Assembly: GCF_000739015.1 (NCBI RefSeq)
Contig: NZ_JPUG01000054.1
Coordinates: 1-46,902, forward strand
DNA from: Microvirga sp. BSC39
Lineage (GTDB): Bacteria > Pseudomonadota > Alphaproteobacteria > Rhizobiales > Beijerinckiaceae
Length of the DNA: 46,902 nucleotides
Reading direction: 5' to 3'
Shown: piece by piece, positions 35,646-44,492 of the stretch
How positions within the stretch are numbered: position 1 is the stretch's first letter
Layout: each line of letters opens with the position of its first letter
Notes under the pieces: model-generated
Seen by the model: the letters and a program-made list of their open reading frames with translations, nothing else
Told to the model about the DNA's origin: nothing
The model's database searches: none
Made by a program: the position numbers and the translations under genes

Positions 35646-37025
35646 ATGGCAGGCAAGAACATTCTCATTTTCTCCGATGGCACAGGCCAGGCTTGCGGGC
35701 TGCTGCCGGATGAGCGCCGCAGCAACATCTACAAGCTGTTCAGGGCCACGCGGATCGGGCCCGATTCCTCCATCGACCCTGCCGAACAACTCGCCTTCTA
35801 CGATCCTGGGCTCGGCACGCAGGCGCTCGGGTCCACGACGCCGGTGCGTCTATGGCGATGGGTCTACAACAAGGTGAGCCAGGCCATGGGCCTAGGGCTG
35901 ACCGCCAATATCATCGATTGCTACGCGGCCATCCTGACCCTGTGGGAGCCGGGAGACCGCATCTATCTGTTCGGCTTCAGCCGCGGCGCCTACACTGTGC
36001 GGTGCCTCGGAGCCGTGCTGGGCCTCTGCGGCGTGCCGACCACCATGAAGGACGGCACGCCCCTGCGCCGCGATCCAAAGACGACGCGGGCCATTGCGGA
36101 GGAAGCGGTAAAGAAGATCTACCAGCATGTGAGCTCCCCGAAGGACGAGGCCTATCTGGAGCAGAGGAGGGCTCTTGCCGCGCGCTTCCGGGCTCAGCAC
36201 GGCTCCGATGCCGAGGGCAGGGCCAACGCCATTCCCTATTTCATCGGCGTGTTCGACACGGTGGCGGCTTTGGGCAGCTACAGCCTGATGGCGCTGCTGA
36301 TCGCTGCGGCCGTCGTGGTCATGGCGCTAGCCGCAGGGCTCCTGTCGCTGCTGGCCTACACCCCTACCTTCTGGTTTGGGCTCCTCGCGGTCGCGGCTGC
36401 TATTCTCGGCCTGATCGGCTTTTTCAACACTTATGTGAAATACGCCGTCGGCCTCGAGGGCTACACGTTCTGGGAGACCCTTCACGTCACCCATCTCAAG
36501 ATGAAGTTCTACGACAACCAGCTCAATCCGGATGTGCCTTACGCCAAGCATGCCCTGTCCATCGACGAGAACAGGGCCGATTTTGCCCGTGTGCCCTGGA
36601 CCAACGAGGGCATGAACAATCAGGGAGGGCGCTTCGAGCAGGTGTGGTTTGCGGGCAACCACTCGGATGTGGGCGGCAGCTACCCAGAGAACGAATCCCG
36701 CCTCTCCGACATCGCGCTTAAATGGATGGTCGAGGCCGCGCAGGCCGTGCCCCACGGCATCAGGATCGACGGCGACGTGCTTCAGCTCTACCCGTCCTCA
36801 ACTGGACCCCAGCACGACGAGTGCAAGAGCGGCCGCTTTGGCCATTTCTGGGAGAAGGGGCGTCGGGATGTGCCCGAGAACGCGGTGCTGCACGCTTCCG
36901 TCAAGGAGCGGTTCGCGCACCCCGCGGTGCTGCACTACGACGAGATGAAGCCGTATCGCCCGGAGAACCTGCGCCGCCACCGGGAGGTGAGGCAGTACTA
37001 CGAGGATGGCTCAGGGGGCGGGTAA
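35646..37025 (+). CDS. DUF2235 (Tle1-like) alpha/beta hydrolase with membrane segments
   Basis: A 459-aa protein. ILIFSDGTGQ at the N-terminus and GFSRGAYTVR near residue 110 (nucleophile Ser in GxSxG) place it in DUF2235, the catalytic domain of Tle1 T6SS phospholipases. GNHSDVGGSYPE supplies the Asp region. Two hydrophobic segments (about residues 213-265) interrupt the fold and would anchor it in a membrane. The ATG at 35646 is preferred on homology, though an earlier in-frame ATG exists. It lies between two RTX genes; there are no T6SS genes. Confidence 0.88.
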   Translation: MAGKNILIFSDGTGQACGLLPDERRSNIYKLFRATRIGPDSSIDPAEQLAFYDPGLGTQALGSTTPVRLWRWVYNKVSQAMGLGLTANIIDCYAAILTLWEPGDRIYLFGFSRGAYTVRCLGAVLGLCGVPTTMKDGTPLRRDPKTTRAIAEEAVKKIYQHVSSPKDEAYLEQRRALAARFRAQHGSDAEGRANAIPYFIGVFDTVAALGSYSLMALLIAAAVVVMALAAGLLSLLAYTPTFWFGLLAVAAAILGLIGFFNTYVKYAVGLEGYTFWETLHVTHLKMKFYDNQLNPDVPYAKHALSIDENRADFARVPWTNEGMNNQGGRFEQVWFAGNHSDVGGSYPENESRLSDIALKWMVEAAQAVPHGIRIDGDVLQLYPSSTGPQHDECKSGRFGHFWEKGRRDVPENAVLHASVKERFAHPAVLHYDEMKPYRPENLRRHREVRQYYEDGSGGG

Positions 37026-37059
37026 GAGGCAGTCTGCCGAGGTCTTACGGAATAGGGCC

Positions 37060-38526
37060 TCAGATGACGAAGAAGTCCTTGTAGGTCAGCGACGCCTTGA
37101 TGCGCAGGCTGGCGATCTCAACCGCCGCGCCTGCGCCTGACCCATCGGCGTCGTAGAGGAGCACGCCCTTCTTCTTGTCGTAGACGACGTAATCGTTCGC
37201 ATCCTTGGCCTTGTCTCCCACGGTGAAATAACCCTTCTTCAGGGCCACGGGCTTGTCCTTGGTGCCTGCCTTGCCGAGCTTCTTGAACACCTTGTTGTCG
37301 AGCCAGATCGAGTCGTACTTCGTGCTGAAATCAGAGATCGTGTCCATGCTCGCCGTGCTCGGCTTCGTGTCGAACACGAAGGTGTCCTTGCCGCCGAAGC
37401 CTGCGAGCATGTCCTTGCCGCCCTTGCCGTAAAGGATATCGTTGCCGCCTAGGCCCCAGATCACGTCCCGCCCGCCGTCGCCGATGAGAACGTCGGCTAA
37501 AGGACCACCCGTGGTGCCACGTCCGTTCGCGTCATAGACGTTGTAGAACTTCGTGTAGGCGCTCGCTGTCCGCCCACCTTCATCGACGGCCGTGAACTTC
37601 ACGGTCTCGATACCGTCCCGAGGGAGCATATGGTCCTGGAGATCGACCGTGATGGCTTTCAGGACGGCGCTGATCACATCCTGCGTGACGGAGCCATAGA
37701 ACTTGATGCTGAGCCCGTCGTGCATGTTGTCCGTGTAGCCAACCTGTGTGCCGTCGACCGCAATAGTGATCCTGCCGTAGTCGCCAAAGACCATAACCCG
37801 GTCCGTGTTGGCGATGGCGAACGTGCCGGCGCCGGACAGCGGGTCGGCATTTTCGATCCTGACTTCACGGATCGAGCCAAAATCGTCCGCGACTTGGATC
37901 GAGCCGGTGGGGTCGAGCGACACGGCCTTGCTGTTGCGGATTTCGCGTGGGCCTGCGCCGAGGCCGCTGACCGTGGGCGCATTGTCCACGCTGGTGCGCC
38001 CGCTCGCATCCGTCACGCGGTCGAAGCCCTGGTTGTGGAACGCGCGGATCTCGGCATCCGTCAGGGTATGTCCCTGAACGACCAGATGGTCGTTCGTCGT
38101 GATCTTTGCATCGAGCAGCATGGCGACGGAGAGGTCGTCCACCGTGACGGTCACGTTGCTGTCGTAGAGATGGATCCCGGTGATGTTCGCGAAGGAGGTG
38201 TTGCGTGTATCGATCGCGGTGCCGGTGAGGAACAGGAAGTTGCGATCGCCCGTGCCGCCGTCGATCAGGCTCAAGGCCTGAAGCTGCGCCGCGCTGAGAT
38301 GGATCCGGTCGAGAGCCGCCGAGCCCAGCACCGTCTCGAAGTTCACGAAGCGGGCCGGAGCCGCGTTGTTGCCCCAGCCGTTCATGACCCGCGTGAGATA
38401 GAAGTCCCCGCCACCGTTCAGGACCAGCGTGTCGGTTCCGGCAAGGCCGTCGAGCGTGGCGCCCGGCAGTTGAGCGGCCGTGACCGCGATGATGTCGTTT
38501 CCGTTAGTTGCGGCAGTCAGCGCCAT
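37060..38526 (-). CDS. RTX calcium-binding protein (second paralogue)
   Basis: A 488-aa protein. The N-terminal half has a repeat-poor domain (NGNDIIAVTAAQLPGATLDGL..., LSAAQLQALSLIDGGTGDRNFL) and an Ig/cadherin-like middle. RTX repeats follow (LIGDGGRDVIWGLGGNDILYG, GGKDMLAGFGGKDTFVFD). The last about 100 residues align with the other RTX protein and end in YKDFFVI, a type I secretion-type C-terminus. The ATG at 38526 begins MALTAATNGND; an upstream extension of 40 residues is not protein-like. The gene converges with DUF2235 (34 nt apart). Confidence 0.9.
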   Translation of the reverse strand: MALTAATNGNDIIAVTAAQLPGATLDGLAGTDTLVLNGGGDFYLTRVMNGWGNNAAPARFVNFETVLGSAALDRIHLSAAQLQALSLIDGGTGDRNFLFLTGTAIDTRNTSFANITGIHLYDSNVTVTVDDLSVAMLLDAKITTNDHLVVQGHTLTDAEIRAFHNQGFDRVTDASGRTSVDNAPTVSGLGAGPREIRNSKAVSLDPTGSIQVADDFGSIREVRIENADPLSGAGTFAIANTDRVMVFGDYGRITIAVDGTQVGYTDNMHDGLSIKFYGSVTQDVISAVLKAITVDLQDHMLPRDGIETVKFTAVDEGGRTASAYTKFYNVYDANGRGTTGGPLADVLIGDGGRDVIWGLGGNDILYGKGGKDMLAGFGGKDTFVFDTKPSTASMDTISDFSTKYDSIWLDNKVFKKLGKAGTKDKPVALKKGYFTVGDKAKDANDYVVYDKKKGVLLYDADGSGAGAAVEIASLRIKASLTYKDFFVI

Positions 38527-38998
38527 GATGGAAGCCCCGGCAATCTTGATGGTTGTGTCCCGATCAGGACACCATTCCTTGGTTTTGTAACGAGATAATA
38601 GGTTGTCTGCCAAGGGGCTGCGCCCGTTTACCGCAGCGTCTGTCAAAGGATGTTCAACGAGAAAACTACCCGGAGGCGAGTCAGGGCGTCCGAGGTGATC
38701 CGTTTTGCGTTCAGGCGCCGGCGCGTGCCTGTCCTTTGACTGGTTTGGACCTGTTCAGGTCCGCGGCGGCCAGGGGGAGGGAGCTTCTGCTTCCGGGACG
38801 TTCGCCTCACTTGAGAGTTGCGCACCGATGATGAAGAAAGCGATAGGAAATACTTTCGGTATCGAAGCAAGTTTACCTAAAGTTAGTTATTCTATCGAAT
38901 ACTTGGTGGTAAATATTGTCTCGCGGCTTTGCTGGCCGCTACGTCATCGTTGGCCTGCAACAAAGAAATATAATGCAGGTGGAGCATTGGGGGAAACA
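38527..38998. promoter_or_regulatory. divergent regulatory region with two dyads
   Basis: About 470 nt between the divergent RTX and chemotaxis-receptor genes. It contains the perfect dyad GGACCTG-TT-CAGGTCC (38747-38762) and GTGTCC-CGATCA-GGACAC (38555-38572), the latter in the RTX leader. The stretch 38840-38920 is AT-rich. These could be operators; no factor is known. The receptor frame is open through part of this region, but the composition does not look coding. Confidence 0.45.
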
Positions 38999-40975
38999 AT
39001 GGGATCGTTTCTGGCGAGGATCAGCCTCAAATTTCAGATTGGACTGATCGGGATAGCCGCCTCGACCGGTATGCTGGCCATCGGGGCGATCTATTTCACT
39101 GCCCAGAATACCCTGTCCGGCTATGAAAGTTCGTTGAGTGCTGCCGAACAGCTCGAGCATCTCGCGAATACGGCCAATGTCGAACTGCTCGAGATGCGCC
39201 GCGCCGAGAAGGACTTCCTGCTGCGCCGCGAGGAGAAGTACGTTAAGCGCCATGGCGAGCTGACGCAGGCCTTCGAGAAGGACCTGACGAAGTTCGACGA
39301 CCTCATGGCCAACTATCCTGAACTCTCCGGCATGTCCGGTCAGGTCACGATCCTGCGCGACGGCTTTGCCGCATACCGCAGCAGCTTCGGCAAACTGGTC
39401 TCTGCTCAGCATAAGCTCGGTCTTGACGAGAATTCCGGATTGCAGGGCACTCTGCGCGCCTCTGTCCGGGCGGTCGAAGCAAAGCTCGCCGAGGCCGGCG
39501 ATCCGCGCCTGACCAATCTGATTCTGATGATGCGGCGCCATGAGAAGGATTTCATGCTGCGCCTCGACGCCAAATACGGCGAGGACATGAAGAAGCGGGC
39601 AGACGAGTTCGCGACGGCGCTGTCCTCGTCGCTCGTTGCTCCGGCGGCCCAGGGCGAGATCAGGCGCCTCATGACCGGCTACCAGAAGGACTTCGCGGAT
39701 TACATGACTGCCTCGCTCGATCTCGGGAACGAGACGAAGGCGCTTTCAACCGCCTATGCCAAAGTCGATCCGGCGGTCTCGGCCATTCTTTCGGCCGCGG
39801 CTGACGGATATGTGCGCGCCAAGGCCGGGATGCAGGCGGCTACGGCCTCCACGACCCGGACGATGTGGATCGCCATCGGCCTGGCGCTGTCGGCCGTTGC
39901 GGCGCTCTCCTGGATCATCGGACGCGCCGTGTCCAAGCCGATCCTCGCCTTAAGCAATACGATGGCGCAGCTCTCCCGGGACGACGTTTCGGTCGAGGTC
40001 TCCGGGCAGGGGCGCCGGGATGAGGTGGGCACGATGGCCCGGGCCGTGCAGGTCTTCAAGGACGCGATGATCGCGAAAAGGGCTGCCGACGAGCAGGCCG
40101 CTCTCGAGGCCGATGCCAAGTCCCGCCGGGCCGAGATGCTCGACCAGTTGACGAAGCGGTTCGAGATGAATGTCTCCGCCCTGACCCGGTCCCTGTCGGC
40201 GGCCGCCACCGAGATGGAGGCGACCGCGCAGACCATGAGCCAGGTGGCGAACGACACCACCCAGCAGTCGCTGACGGTGTCCTCCGCCGCCCAGCAGGCC
40301 TCATCCAATGTTCAGACGGTTGCTGCCGCCACCGAGGAACTGTCGATCTCCATCCGTGAGATCGCGTCGCAGGTGAGCCAGTCGTCAGTGATCGCCGAGC
40401 GGGCCGTGGTGGATACGCGAAAGACCACGACCACGGTGCAGGAGCTTGCGGCCAGCGCCGAAAGGATCGGCAACGTCGTGCAGTTGATCAACACCATCGC
40501 CGGCCAGACCAACCTGCTTGCGCTCAACGCCACCATCGAGGCCGCCCGCGCCGGAGAAGCCGGCAAGGGGTTTGCTGTGGTGGCCTCCGAGGTGAAGGAA
40601 CTGGCCACCCAGACCGCCAGGGCCACCGAGGAGATTTCGCAGCAGATCGCCTCCGTCCAGCAGGCGACCCAGCTGACGGTCTCGGCCATCCAGGAGATCG
40701 GCCGGACCATTGCGGAGATGTCCCAGATCTCCGTCTCAATCGCGGCCGCCATGGAACAGCAGGGTGCCGCCACCACGGAGATCGCCCGCAACGTGCAGCA
40801 GGCGGCCCGCGGGACGGACGAGGTCACCGGGAGCATTCAGACCGTGCAGCAAGGGGCCGGCGAGACCGGTGCGGCCGCATCCCAGGTTCTGAGCGCGGCC
40901 CAGGAGCTGGCGCACAACTCCAACGACCTCACCCGCGAGGTCTCGACCTTCCTGCAGGACGTGAAGGCCGCCTGA
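38999..40975 (+). CDS. methyl-accepting chemotaxis protein with HBM sensor domain
   Basis: A 658-aa receptor. TM1 (about residues 10-32) is followed by a periplasmic helical bimodular (HBM) domain with the paired signatures [17 protein letters not shown] and [18 protein letters not shown]2 (about 288-310), a HAMP domain, and a long coiled-coil signalling region follow, with the conserved tip [21 protein letters not shown] near 499-520. HBM receptors such as McpS sense organic acids. GGGGGAAAC precedes the ATG at 38999. No che genes are nearby, so it is an orphan receptor. Confidence 0.93.
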   Translation: MGSFLARISLKFQIGLIGIAASTGMLAIGAIYFTAQNTLSGYESSLSAAEQLEHLANTANVELLEMRRAEKDFLLRREEKYVKRHGELTQAFEKDLTKFDDLMANYPELSGMSGQVTILRDGFAAYRSSFGKLVSAQHKLGLDENSGLQGTLRASVRAVEAKLAEAGDPRLTNLILMMRRHEKDFMLRLDAKYGEDMKKRADEFATALSSSLVAPAAQGEIRRLMTGYQKDFADYMTASLDLGNETKALSTAYAKVDPAVSAILSAAADGYVRAKAGMQAATASTTRTMWIAIGLALSAVAALSWIIGRAVSKPILALSNTMAQLSRDDVSVEVSGQGRRDEVGTMARAVQVFKDAMIAKRAADEQAALEADAKSRRAEMLDQLTKRFEMNVSALTRSLSAAATEMEATAQTMSQVANDTTQQSLTVSSAAQQASSNVQTVAAATEELSISIREIASQVSQSSVIAERAVVDTRKTTTTVQELAASAERIGNVVQLINTIAGQTNLLALNATIEAARAGEAGKGFAVVASEVKELATQTARATEEISQQIASVQQATQLTVSAIQEIGRTIAEMSQISVSIAAAMEQQGAATTEIARNVQQAARGTDEVTGSIQTVQQGAGETGAAASQVLSAAQELAHNSNDLTREVSTFLQDVKAA

Positions 40976-40993
40976 TTACTGATGCCCGTCTAT

Positions 40994-41028
40994 CATCGTC
41001 GCCGGAATCGTTCTGTCCGGCGACGATG
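40994..41028. terminator. hairpin terminator between convergent genes
   Basis: A perfect 13-bp stem CATCGTCGCCGGA/TCCGGCGACGATG with a 9-nt loop, midway between the chemotaxis receptor (plus) and the fusion gene (minus). It lacks a long T run, so it may act in part by blocking readthrough. Confidence 0.65.
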
Positions 41029-41043
41029 CTGTTCAGGGCGTTG

Positions 41044-42426
41044 TCACGCCGCCTTCCACGCCTGCTGGGCCGTCATCTTCTCGATCTGCTCGTCGGCCCG
41101 TTTCGCCGCGGGGCGATGGACGTGCGGCTCGATATAAGCCTCGAAGGCGCGGCGCTTCTCGATCATGCCCGTCGCCATGCCCCATTGCAGGTGGCTGGCA
41201 AGCAGGACGTCGGCGGCGGTGAAGCGATCGCCTGCCACATAGGTCCGACCTTCCAGCCAGGCGGAGAGCGTATCGAGCACACGCGGATAGGAGCCGTAGC
41301 CGAAGCGCATTTCCATATCAGACGAGGGATCCCAGCCGATAGCGTGGTTGGAGGCGGCAGGTTCCAGGCAGCCGACGGTGAAGAACAGCCAGCGGTAATA
41401 ATCCCCCCGATGCTGGGGCTCGGGCGCAAGGCCCGCCTCGGGGAATGCATCGGCCAGATAGGCGCAGATGGCGGCGGCCTCCGTCACGACGATCCCGCCG
41501 TGCTGGATGGCCGGCACCTTGCCCATGGGATTGACGGCGAGGTATTCCGGCGCCTTCATCGTGGTCCCGTAATCCAGCACCTTGATGGTGTAGGGACGGC
41601 CGATCTCCTCCAGCATCCAGTGCACGATGCCGCCGCGCGATTGCGGATTGGTATAGAAGACGAGGTCTGCGCTCTTGGTTTGCGTGCTCATGGGTGTCTC
41701 CCGGGTGGTGTGTGAACGGGAGACTGAATAGCGCGTGCCACTGTCAGATTCTGGCAGCAGCGTTTTCTGCCATTCCTTCATGAGCTGCCGGCGCGGCCGG
41801 GGCAGGCGCTCGGGCAGGATCTCGGCCGCCTCGATCCGGTCGGTGCGGAAATGCCGGAAGCTTCCCCGCAGCTCGCACCAGGCCACCAGCACGCGGGTCG
41901 ATTCGAAGAAGCCGATCGACACGGGCCAGATGATCCGCTCGGAGCGCGCACCCTTCTCGTCGGTGTAGCTGAGGGACAGCTTCCGCCCTTCGTTCAGGGC
42001 GCGCCGAAGCAGCGCGAGATCCACGGGCTGCGGCCGATCCCAGCCGTGACCGACCACCAGGGCGTCGTCCTCCATGCGCTCGCGCAGGTCGGCGGGAAGC
42101 ACGGCGGCGACTTTGGCCATCACGTTGCGGGCCGCCTGTCCCATCCCCTCGTCGGTGCGCCGCCCAACCCATTGGAGGCCAAGCGCCAGCGCCTCGATCT
42201 CCTGGGGCGAGAACATCAGGGGAGGGAGCAGGAAACCGGGCTTCAGCACATAGCCGAGCCCCGGCTCGCCCTCGATCTGCGCGCCCATGCCCTGGAGCGA
42301 GGCGATGTCGCGATAGAGCGTGCGCAGGGAAATCTCCGCCTCCCTGGCCAGCACTGCCCCGCTCACCGGACGGCGGTGCCGGCGGAGGATTTGCAGGAGA
42401 TCGAAAAGGCGTTCGGCGCGTGACAT
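41044..42426 (-). CDS. in-frame fusion: YafY-type HTH/WYL regulator + glutathione S-transferase
   Basis: A 460-aa open frame. Residues 1-60 form an HTH_11 winged helix (AERLFDLLQILRRHRRPVSG, ISLRTLYRDIASL), and 130-225 a WYL ligand-sensing domain ending MKEWQKTLLP. After an atypical linker of about 25 residues, Met246 begins a complete GST (FYTNPQSRGGIVHWMLEEIG, NPMGKVPAIQ, AAAICAYLADAFPE). The usual arrangement is two genes; here no stop codon separates them. A GGGAGA site sits just before Met246 (ATG at 41691), so the GST may also be made separately. A true bifunctional protein, or loss of the regulator's stop codon, are both possible. Confidence 0.85.
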   Translation of the reverse strand: MSRAERLFDLLQILRRHRRPVSGAVLAREAEISLRTLYRDIASLQGMGAQIEGEPGLGYVLKPGFLLPPLMFSPQEIEALALGLQWVGRRTDEGMGQAARNVMAKVAAVLPADLRERMEDDALVVGHGWDRPQPVDLALLRRALNEGRKLSLSYTDEKGARSERIIWPVSIGFFESTRVLVAWCELRGSFRHFRTDRIEAAEILPERLPRPRRQLMKEWQKTLLPESDSGTRYSVSRSHTTRETPMSTQTKSADLVFYTNPQSRGGIVHWMLEEIGRPYTIKVLDYGTTMKAPEYLAVNPMGKVPAIQHGGIVVTEAAAICAYLADAFPEAGLAPEPQHRGDYYRWLFFTVGCLEPAASNHAIGWDPSSDMEMRFGYGSYPRVLDTLSAWLEGRTYVAGDRFTAADVLLASHLQWGMATGMIEKRRAFEAYIEPHVHRPAAKRADEQIEKMTAQQAWKAA

Positions 42427-42879
42427 GGCCGAAGCTTAGCATGACATCCTGACAGATGGTGACAGCATGGTCGGGCTGAGCTGTGGGTGGAGAGCGCGTC
42501 GGCCTTCAAGGGCGCTTGTGGCGGGTATCGATGGCGGGGGCCTGCCGGATGGGATGTGCTGCAATCTCCTCATGAAACCCCGGGCAATGGATCGCTGAAA
42601 AGGATACGGGAACGAACGAAGGCATGGGTCCTCAGTCCCAGGGCCGGTCAGGCCCTGGGCTTGAAGGCAATCGAGGGTGGCGCGTCGTGCAGCCCGGCTC
42701 GATGTCTGTTGGTGAAAGTGAGAGCCAAGCTGCTCATCACGCGCGGTTTGTTTCAGCGGACCTGGATCAAGCCAGGATCGGCCACCCGCGATCACAGGCT
42801 TGCGAGACCTGCGGCGGGACCGCTCCTCGCCCCGTTCTTGCGACGCCTCGCGAGCGCGCCCCTCGTCGGGCGAGGATGG
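42427..42879 (-). other. ORF-less, structured stretch behind an SOS-type promoter; possible ncRNA
   Basis: About 450 nt downstream (leftward) of a near-consensus promoter, without a credible ORF on either strand. On the minus strand TCCTCGCCC at 42868-42876 can pair with GGGCGAGGA at 42824-42832, and a perfect 9-bp hairpin CCCAGGGCC/GGCCCTGGG with a 5-nt loop lies at 42637-42659. Further dyads include CCTGG/CCAGG around a 6-nt loop. No T run follows. The transcript could be a small RNA or a long 5' leader of the fusion gene. Confidence 0.35.
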
Positions 42880-42884
42880 GTGAT

Positions 42885-42913
42885 GTTATAGCGAAGACTG
42901 CTGCTTTTGTCAA
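42885..42913 (-). promoter_or_regulatory. near-consensus sigma-70 promoter, leftward
   Basis: The minus strand shows a perfect TTGACA (42908-42913), a 17-nt spacer and TATAAC (42885-42890). The predicted start is near 42878. It abuts the LexA-type box on its upstream side. Confidence 0.78.
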
Positions 42914-42928
42914 GAACAAAATGAGAAC
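42914..42928 (-). promoter_or_regulatory. LexA (SOS) box, alphaproteobacterial type
   Basis: On the minus strand GTTC-TCATTTT-GTTC, an exact match to the GTTC-N7-GTTC direct repeat bound by alphaproteobacterial LexA. It directly precedes the -35 of the promoter at 42885-42913, a position suited to repression. Confidence 0.72.
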
Positions 42929-42954
42929 ATGGCTCCTGCGCCCCCGGGTCGAGA

Positions 42955-43482
42955 TCACCCGAGCGGGGCGGGCGCTGGCGCTTGTGCCGCCGACGGGGCG
43001 CAGGCGCGCAGGAAGGCCGCGAGGCCCGCCTGCAGCCGCTCCGGCGCGTCAGGCTCGCGCAGGTCCACGGTGACGCAAGCCTCCGGCACGAGCCGCGCGG
43101 ACATGGTGGCGAGAACTTCGCGGAGGGCCGCCTGGGCGTGAGAGGCGCGGGGCGCGGTGTTGATGAGCATCACCGGCTTGCCCGGGAAGTCCGGCATGCC
43201 CACCAGCCAGTCGAGGGCGTTCTTGAAGGTGCCGGGAATGCTGTGTGCATATTCCGGACAGGCGATGACGAGCCCGGCGGCCTCGGCCACCTGCCGGCGG
43301 AAATCGGCTACCATGTCCGGCAGCGCGTGCATTTCCACATCGAGGTTGAAATGGGGCAGGGTGCCGGTGCCCTCAAAGAGCACGAGCGCGACACCCTCGG
43401 GCGCGAGGGTCTGCAGCGCACGCAACGCCATGATGTTGAACGAGCCGTCCCGCAGGCTGCCGGAGAGGGCGAGGAGGTTCAT
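42955..43482 (-). CDS. NAD(P)H-dependent FMN reductase family protein
   Basis: A 175-aa flavodoxin-like reductase. LLALSGSLRDGSFNIMALRAL binds the FMN phosphate, and ACPEYAHSIPGTFKNALDWL is the family signature near residue 75-95. It would reduce FMN, quinones or azo/chromate compounds with NAD(P)H. The start overlaps the DUF1801 stop by 4 nt (ATGA). The last 15 residues are Ala/Pro-rich. A decayed copy of this gene pair lies at 44493-44671. Confidence 0.91.
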   Translation of the reverse strand: MNLLALSGSLRDGSFNIMALRALQTLAPEGVALVLFEGTGTLPHFNLDVEMHALPDMVADFRRQVAEAAGLVIACPEYAHSIPGTFKNALDWLVGMPDFPGKPVMLINTAPRASHAQAALREVLATMSARLVPEACVTVDLREPDAPERLQAGLAAFLRACAPSAAQAPAPAPLG

Positions 43483-43916
43483 GGGCCTGCGGATACCCGT
43501 TCGGGGCGCCTGGCGGGTTTGGCGGTGTTGAGCGCAGCGGCGGCCTGAATGAGGGTTTGGAAGGCCTGCTCGTCGAGCGCATCGCCCTCGCGCAGATCGA
43601 TGGCGCGGCGGGTGTTGCCGTCGAGGCTGGCGTTGAAGAGGCGGGACGGGTCGTCAAGCGCGGCGCCCTTGGGAAAGGTCAGTTTCACGACGGCCTTGTA
43701 GGCCTCGCCCGTGCAGATGATCCCGGCCTTCTCCCACACCGGAACCCCACGCCACTTCACCGCCTCGACCACATCGGGCACAGCCTGCCGGATGAGCGCC
43801 CGGACCCACGCCAGCGCCTCGCCGCGCCAGTCGTTCAGGTGCTGGATATGAGCGTCGATCTGTTGGGAGGGCGTTTCTCCGTTTTCGTCCTCCACGGCAC
43901 TTTTGTCCTTCTGCAT
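43479..43916 (-). CDS. DUF1801 (YdhG-like) domain protein
   Basis: A 145-aa protein of the DUF1801 family, related by fold to YdhG/frataxin-like proteins. It carries QQIDAHIQHLNDWRGEALAWVRALIRQAVPDVVEAVKWRGVPVWEKAGIICTGEAYK and LFNASLDGNTRRAIDLREGD. The biochemical role is unknown. It is translationally coupled to the FMN reductase. The start ATG at 43916 reads MQKDKSAVEDENGE. Confidence 0.88.
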   Translation of the reverse strand: MQKDKSAVEDENGETPSQQIDAHIQHLNDWRGEALAWVRALIRQAVPDVVEAVKWRGVPVWEKAGIICTGEAYKAVVKLTFPKGAALDDPSRLFNASLDGNTRRAIDLREGDALDEQAFQTLIQAAAALNTAKPARRPERVSAGP

Positions 43917-43928
43917 GGTGGTTGTAGC

Positions 43929-44471
43929 TTAGCGATCACGCCGCCATTGAGGCATAGGCAAAGGGCTGGGCTGGGGCGGGGTATACTCGATGCAGGTGCC
44001 ATCTTCTTTGCACGAGATTACCTTCGTCCGCGTCAGACCAGTCCTGAAGGTTTGAATTCCCGTGGAAGTCTCGGTTGTAACCGTCGTAAGGTCATCGGCC
44101 ACCACGGCTGTTCCGCCGAGCATGATCTTGCCAGTTGCAAGAATAGATTTACTGCCCCTGGGCAGCCTGATCATGATCCTGAATTCGCAGTCGTTGGTCC
44201 TATTGCATGTATTGTCGACGACGGAAAACGTCATAAGCCCAAGATTGGTTATATCCTGATCCGTATAGATACTCGGTAAACGGGCAGGGATGCCGAATGG
44301 AGTCAGCTCGGCTTCAGACCAGATTTCATCCGGGTCGTAATTGACGTTCTCGTGAGTCAGAACTGGCGTGAGTCTGTATTCTCCAGCGGGCAAACCCTGA
44401 GCTTGTCCAAGGGTAGTCCCGGAGCCAATCAGGGCAATGGCCAAGGCGTTCAAGCCAATTAGACGTTGCAT
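43929..44471 (-). CDS. secreted hypothetical protein
   Basis: A 180-aa protein with a signal peptide (MQRLIGLNALAIALIGSGTTLGQAQG) and a mature region predicted mainly beta (TPVLTHENVNYDPDEIW..., NCEFRIMIRLPRG-like segments). Four Cys (VVDNTCNRTNDCEF and ISCKEDGTCIEY) could form two disulfides. No family is recognised. Its GC content is lower than that of the genes to its left. It lies between the intact DUF1801 gene and its relic copy. Confidence 0.7.
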   Translation of the reverse strand: MQRLIGLNALAIALIGSGTTLGQAQGLPAGEYRLTPVLTHENVNYDPDEIWSEAELTPFGIPARLPSIYTDQDITNLGLMTFSVVDNTCNRTNDCEFRIMIRLPRGSKSILATGKIMLGGTAVVADDLTTVTTETSTGIQTFRTGLTRTKVISCKEDGTCIEYTPPQPSPLPMPQWRRDR

Positions 44472-44492
44472 GATGGAAGCTCCGGTTTCTCT

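Noticed and set aside
42436..42795. 119-aa minus-strand frame downstream of the SOS-type promoter
   Set aside because: It would be the natural product of the promoter, but composition (Pro, Arg, Ser, no pattern) and the lack of a ribosome binding site argue against coding. An RNA or leader is preferred.
42487..42891. 134-aa plus-strand frame in the same spacer
   Set aside because: Low-complexity, no ribosome binding site, runs into the promoter and LexA-type box.
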